A DNA stretch of 64,000 bases from Bradyrhizobium erythrophlei. GTDB taxonomy: Bacteria; Pseudomonadota; Alphaproteobacteria; Rhizobiales; Xanthobacteraceae. Position numbers and translations under genes: made by a program. Every line of letters starts with the position of its first letter. The stretch's first letter is position 1. The stretch is from positions 7,468,001 through 7,532,000 of the forward strand of contig NZ_LT670817.1 in NCBI RefSeq assembly GCF_900129425.1, in the 5' to 3' direction. Below are positions 60,817 to 64,000 of the stretch, in pieces. The notes under the pieces are model-generated. The model had not been told where the DNA came from, did no database searches, and saw only the letters and a program-made list of their open reading frames with translations.

Positions 60817-61788
60817 ATGAAGAATTTTGCCGATCTGACCGAACGCGAAGTGCTGGCGGTCGCGATCGCCTCCGAGGAGGAAGACAGCCGGATTTACATG
60901 ACTTTCGCGGAGGATCTCGCGGAGCGCTATCCGGATTCGGCCAAGCTGTTCGAAGAGATGGCGGAGGAGGAAAAAGGCCATCGTCACATGCTGCTGGAAA
61001 TGTACGAAAAGCGCTTCGGCCCCAACCTTCCGCCGATTCGAAGAGACAACGTCAAAGGATTTTTGCGCCGCCGCCCGATCTGGCTGACCAAGAACCTGCC
61101 GCTCGACACCATCCGCAAGGAGGTCGGGACGATGGAGTTCGAAGCCGAGCGCTTCTATGCCAAGGCCGCCCAACAGACCCAGGATGTCGGCGTCCGCCGG
61201 CTGCTCGGCGACCTCGCGGACGCGGAAAAAGGCCACGAAAAGGTCGCGGCCAAGCTGACCGACCAGATTCTCAGCCCGGACGTGCGCGCGGAGGAGGACA
61301 AAACGCGCCGGCGCGTGTTCGTGCTGCAATACGTCCAGCCGGGGCTCGCCGGGTTGATGGACGGGTCGGTATCGACACTGGCGCCGCTGTTTGCCGCAGC
61401 CTTTGCCACCCACCATAACTGGCAGACCTTCCTGGTGGGACTGGCCGCCTCGATCGGCGCCGGCATCAGCATGGGCTTTGCCGAAGCGCTGTCCGACGAT
61501 GGATCCTTGACCGGTCGCGGTTCGCCCTGGCTGCGCGGACTGACCTGCGGGCTGATGACCACGGTCGGCGGTCTCGGCCACACCATGCCCTATCTGGTTC
61601 CGGATTCATGGGCCAATGCGTTCTGGATCGCGACCGCGATCGCAGGCGTCGTGGTGTTCTTCGAATTATGGGCCATCGCCTATATTCGCGCGCGCTATAT
61701 GGACACGCCGTTCCTGCAGGCGGTGTTCCAGATCGTGCTCGGCGGCGTCATCGTGCTTGCCGTCGGCATTTTCATCGGAGCGGCTTAG
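60817..61788 (+). CDS. mbfA: Membrane-bound ferritin A, iron exporter
   Basis: 323 residues: a ferritin-like di-iron domain (about 5-155) and a VIT1/CCC1-type transport domain (about 165-323). Di-iron ligands are in two helix pairs: ASEEEDSRIYMTFAEDLAE and MAEEEKGHRHMLLEMYEK, then MEFEAERFYAKAA and DLADAEKGHEKVAAKL. The membrane domain has FVLQYVQPGLAGLMDGSVSTLAP and FAEALSDDG, typical of VIT transporters. MbfA exports iron and protects from iron overload and peroxide stress. GGAAG precedes ATG 60817. The ICE box in its promoter fits. Confidence 0.95.
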   Translation: MKNFADLTEREVLAVAIASEEEDSRIYMTFAEDLAERYPDSAKLFEEMAEEEKGHRHMLLEMYEKRFGPNLPPIRRDNVKGFLRRRPIWLTKNLPLDTIRKEVGTMEFEAERFYAKAAQQTQDVGVRRLLGDLADAEKGHEKVAAKLTDQILSPDVRAEEDKTRRRVFVLQYVQPGLAGLMDGSVSTLAPLFAAAFATHHNWQTFLVGLAASIGAGISMGFAEALSDDGSLTGRGSPWLRGLTCGLMTTVGGLGHTMPYLVPDSWANAFWIATAIAGVVVFFELWAIAYIRARYMDTPFLQAVFQIVLGGVIVLAVGIFIGAA

Positions 61789-61806
61789 GAAGCGTTTGCG
61801 GCGACG

Positions 61807-62679
61807 ATGAAACATCGTTTCAAGTGTGGCCCCCGGCGCCTGTTCCGTCTGCTGGCCGGCACCGCCGTATGGGCGGCGCTGGGGCAGCCCGCGAAAGCTG
61901 TCGACGAAATCCAGGTCTATAACGCCAGCATTGCGGCGCCAGGCCAATTCACGATTCAGCAGCACCTCAATTACGTCGGCGCCGGCCTGACGCCGCCGCC
62001 GTTTCCGGGCGGCCTCGTCTCCAATCACAGCATCAATGGGACGCCGGAATTCGCCTATGGCGTGACCGACTGGTGGGAAGTCGGGCTTTATTTGCCCTTC
62101 GCGATTCAGGATCAGCAATTCCTGTCGGACTCCTTCAAGCTGCGGACCCTGTTTGTCTCGCCCAATGCCGAGCAGCGCAGCCTGTTTTATGGCGTCAATT
62201 TCGAGCTGAGCAACTCAACGCCGAAATTCTCGCAGACCAGGTTTGGCCTTGAGATACGCCCCATTATCGGCGTCCGTAACGCGGACTACGAATTCATCGT
62301 CAACCCGATCGTGGACGTCGGCTTTGGAAAATATGGCGAGGCGGACTTTGCCCCCGCGGCACGCGTCGCCAGAAGGCTCGACACCGATCTGTTCGTGGGC
62401 CTCGAATACTATGCGGATTTCGGCGAGATCGGGAACTTCGCAAAGCTTGCCGATCAGCAGCACACTTTGTTTGCCGTGACGGATTTCAAGCTCGGCGTCT
62501 TTGACGTGAACTTGGGGATTGGCTACGGATTGACGCCGGCATCCGATCGCTTCGTCGTCAAGACGATTTGGGGATACGCGTTTCCGGTACCTGGAAGCAG
62601 TTCCGGCACCGAACGCGCCTCGGCTTCGGGGCCTGTCAATCCGATGTCGCACTCCACCATGCGACTCCCGCAGCCCTAG
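61807..62679 (+). CDS. Secreted outer-membrane beta-barrel-like protein
   Basis: 290 residues with a basic start and signal peptide (MKHRFKCGPRRLFRLLAGTAVWAALGQPAKA-V, about 1-31). The mature part has alternating strands with Gly and aromatic residues (PEFAYGVTDWWEVGLYLPFAIQD, FYGVNFELSNSTPKFSQTRFGLEIRPIIGVRNADYEFIVNPIVDVGFG), reminiscent of the Phenol_MetA_deg-type outer-membrane family. The Pro/Ser-rich tail is not barrel-like. It starts 18 bases after mbfA and is probably in its transcript; a link with iron is possible but unproven. Confidence 0.75.
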   Translation: MKHRFKCGPRRLFRLLAGTAVWAALGQPAKAVDEIQVYNASIAAPGQFTIQQHLNYVGAGLTPPPFPGGLVSNHSINGTPEFAYGVTDWWEVGLYLPFAIQDQQFLSDSFKLRTLFVSPNAEQRSLFYGVNFELSNSTPKFSQTRFGLEIRPIIGVRNADYEFIVNPIVDVGFGKYGEADFAPAARVARRLDTDLFVGLEYYADFGEIGNFAKLADQQHTLFAVTDFKLGVFDVNLGIGYGLTPASDRFVVKTIWGYAFPVPGSSSGTERASASGPVNPMSHSTMRLPQP

Positions 62680-62758
62680 CGAATCGGCGCATGTAATGCT
62701 CCGGCTTCGGGATTCGCGACCTTCTCGAAGAAACTCCTCCAATCCCTTAGGGAACCTC

Positions 62759-63289
62759 ATGACCGATCGTTTGCAATACGGCACCACCGCGAAGGTGTTG
62801 CACTGGCTCGTCGTGGCGCTTCTGCTCGTGCAATATCCGCTCGGCTGGCTGATGCCGGACATTCATCGCGGCATGAAACCCGGCGCCGGCATGACGCTCC
62901 ATATCTCCTTTGGAATCGTCATCCTGATCCTGATCGTTATGCGCCTGGCGTGGCGGCTGGCTCACCCCGTGGCGCCCGAGAGTTCGCTCCCGGCATGGCA
63001 GCGGCTGAGTTCGGAAAGCGTGCATTGGCTGCTCTATGTGCTGGTATTGGCGACCACCATCACCGGTTGGCTGTTCGCGTCGTTCCGCGGCTGGGGGGTG
63101 TCCTTCTTTTTTCTCGTGCCGATGCCGATGCTAGCTTCGGAAAATGCCGCGGCCGGCAAGATCATCGATGGCTGGCATCAGGCGATGGAATGGAGCCTGC
63201 TGGTGGTGATCGGCATCCATGTGGCGGCGGCGCTGGCCCACATCTTTGTCTATCGCGACCGCATCATGCAGCGGATGTTGCCGGGATGA
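62759..63289 (+). CDS. Cytochrome b561
   Basis: Di-haem b-type membrane protein of 176 residues with four helices. ATG 62759 follows AGGGA six bases upstream. Haem-ligand histidines are in KVLHWLVVALLLVQYPLGW (helix 1), TLHISFGIVILILIVMRLAW (helix 2), VHWLLYVLVLATTITGWLF (helix 3) and GIHVAAALAHIFVYRD (helix 4). It transfers electrons from quinol to a periplasmic acceptor or removes superoxide. No partner gene is next to it. Confidence 0.92.
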   Translation: MTDRLQYGTTAKVLHWLVVALLLVQYPLGWLMPDIHRGMKPGAGMTLHISFGIVILILIVMRLAWRLAHPVAPESSLPAWQRLSSESVHWLLYVLVLATTITGWLFASFRGWGVSFFFLVPMPMLASENAAAGKIIDGWHQAMEWSLLVVIGIHVAAALAHIFVYRDRIMQRMLPG

Positions 63290-63526
63290 TTCCCAGGCGA
63301 CATCGCCGAATTCTGTAACATCTTTCAGCGTCGGCGCGCGCAATGTCAGCCGCTCGGTGGACGGAACGGGGAATTTCCGGCTCGCGATCGGTGACATCGG
63401 ATTCTTTTAGATATCCCTCGCAAACGTTACGACAGATTCCGTGGGCGTGCTCGGCATCGTCTTGCGGCCCGCGCCGGAACTGCGCATCATCCGATGGACA
63501 ACGCCAGTAACTTCAGGAGAAACGCC

Positions 63527-64000
63527 TTGGCCAAATCGCAATGGAGCTTCAAGACCGCGACCGAATTGTCGGCGGCCCTGAAAGCGAAAAAAGTCTCTGC
63601 CGTGGAGCTCGCGCAGGACGCGATCGACCGCATCGAGCGTCACGACGGCAAGATCAACGCGGTCTGCGTTCGCGATTTCGCCCGCGGTCTCGATGCCGCC
63701 CGTGCCGCCGACGCGGCACTTGGGCGCGGCGAGAGCAGGCCCTTGCTCGGCATCCCCATGACGGTGAAGGAATCCTGCAATGTGGCGGGGTTGCCCACCA
63801 CATGGGGCTTTCCGGCGCAGAAGGATTTCAAGCCCCAGGAAGACGCGCTGTCGGTATCCCGCATCAAGCAGGCCGGCGGCGTGATCCTCGGCAAGACCAA
63901 CGTGCCGCTCGGGCTCGGCGACTGGCAGAGCTACAACGACATCTACGGCACCACCAACAATCCGTATCATCTCGGCCGCACGCCGGGCGGCTCCTCCGGC
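63527..64000 (+). CDS. Amidase (amidase-signature family), 3' truncated
   Basis: 158 residues are visible, running off the right edge. TTG 63527 is chosen because AGGAGA ends six bases before it; an ATG at 63494 in frame is the alternative. Family features: ELAQDAIDRIERHDGKINAV, LLGIPMTVKESCNVAGLPTTWG with the catalytic Lys (in TVKES), KTNVPLGLGDWQSYNDIYGTTNNPYHLGRTPGGSSG with the Ser-rich motif up to the edge. The substrate is not readable. The gap 63290-63526 shows nothing else. Confidence 0.9.
   Translation, partial: MAKSQWSFKTATELSAALKAKKVSAVELAQDAIDRIERHDGKINAVCVRDFARGLDAARAADAALGRGESRPLLGIPMTVKESCNVAGLPTTWGFPAQKDFKPQEDALSVSRIKQAGGVILGKTNVPLGLGDWQSYNDIYGTTNNPYHLGRTPGGSSG

Overview
The window looks like a chromosomal segment of a Bradyrhizobium-type alphaproteobacterium (Nitrobacteraceae; close to Bradyrhizobium and Rhodopseudomonas). 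The reasons are high GC with strong third-position bias, many ABC/TRAP solute transporters and acyl-CoA enzymes, an mbfA gene with a perfect Irr-type iron control palindrome, gene orders resembling the Rhodopseudomonas palustris pim and cou/tar loci, and many intergenic inverted-repeat elements. No rRNA, tRNA, phage, transposase or CRISPR array was seen. All family calls are by eye.

Layout. 0-1.1 kb: end of a truncated gene, a non-coding stretch with a short tandem repeat and a terminator hairpin, and a possible tiny membrane protein. 1.1-2.6 kb: glycerol kinase. 2.9-11.8 kb (minus strand): a pimFABCD-like dicarboxylate/fatty-acid beta-oxidation operon (bifunctional hydratase/dehydrogenase, CoA ligase, thiolase, two-subunit acyl-CoA dehydrogenase, SDR), divergent from an IclR regulator. 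12.8-19.0 kb (plus strand): a Liv-type ABC transporter (livG-F-H-M) followed by two paralogous binding proteins, each closed by a terminator. 19.1-20.4 kb: glycerate kinase.

20.5-35.3 kb reads as one hydroxycinnamate (p-coumarate/ferulate) uptake and degradation locus: a MarR regulator, a second Liv-type ABC transporter with a fused LivM-LivG, its binding protein, a hydroxybenzoyl-CoA-type thioesterase, an SDR, a feruloyl/coumaroyl-CoA synthetase, an enoyl-CoA hydratase, a TRAP transporter with a DUF3237 protein, and pobA. The inferred route is side-chain beta-oxidation to 4-hydroxybenzoyl-CoA, thioester hydrolysis, then hydroxylation to protocatechuate. The thiolase for this route is not in the cluster.

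35.5-42 kb is a mix of single genes: hotdog thioesterase, LysR and FMN-binding protein, GST, WYL regulator, YkgJ-type protein, a haloalkane dehalogenase with an intact catalytic pentad, and a DUF3307 membrane protein. 42.3-46.7 kb is a membrane/cyclic-nucleotide cluster: a TAXI-type binding domain held between two membrane helices, a stand-alone DUF6537-like protein, a Popeye-like membrane protein with a cNMP domain, and a cyclic-nucleotide-gated K+ channel. This is the best candidate here for an undescribed system.

46.7-58.4 kb is a second acyl-CoA locus: a frameshifted crotonase, nitroreductase, three acyl-CoA dehydrogenases, SDR and TetR on the minus strand (except the crotonase), divergent from thiolase, acyl-CoA synthetase and an epoxide-hydrolase-like enzyme. 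58.1-59.75 kb is a segmental duplication: the 3' end of the hydrolase gene plus a small secreted His-rich protein gene and its terminator occur twice. 59.9-64 kb: a hypothetical protein, mbfA with its ICE box, a beta-barrel-like secreted protein, cytochrome b561 and the start of an amidase cut by the window edge.

Most gaps between operons hold one of at least seven families of inverted-repeat elements, annotated individually.
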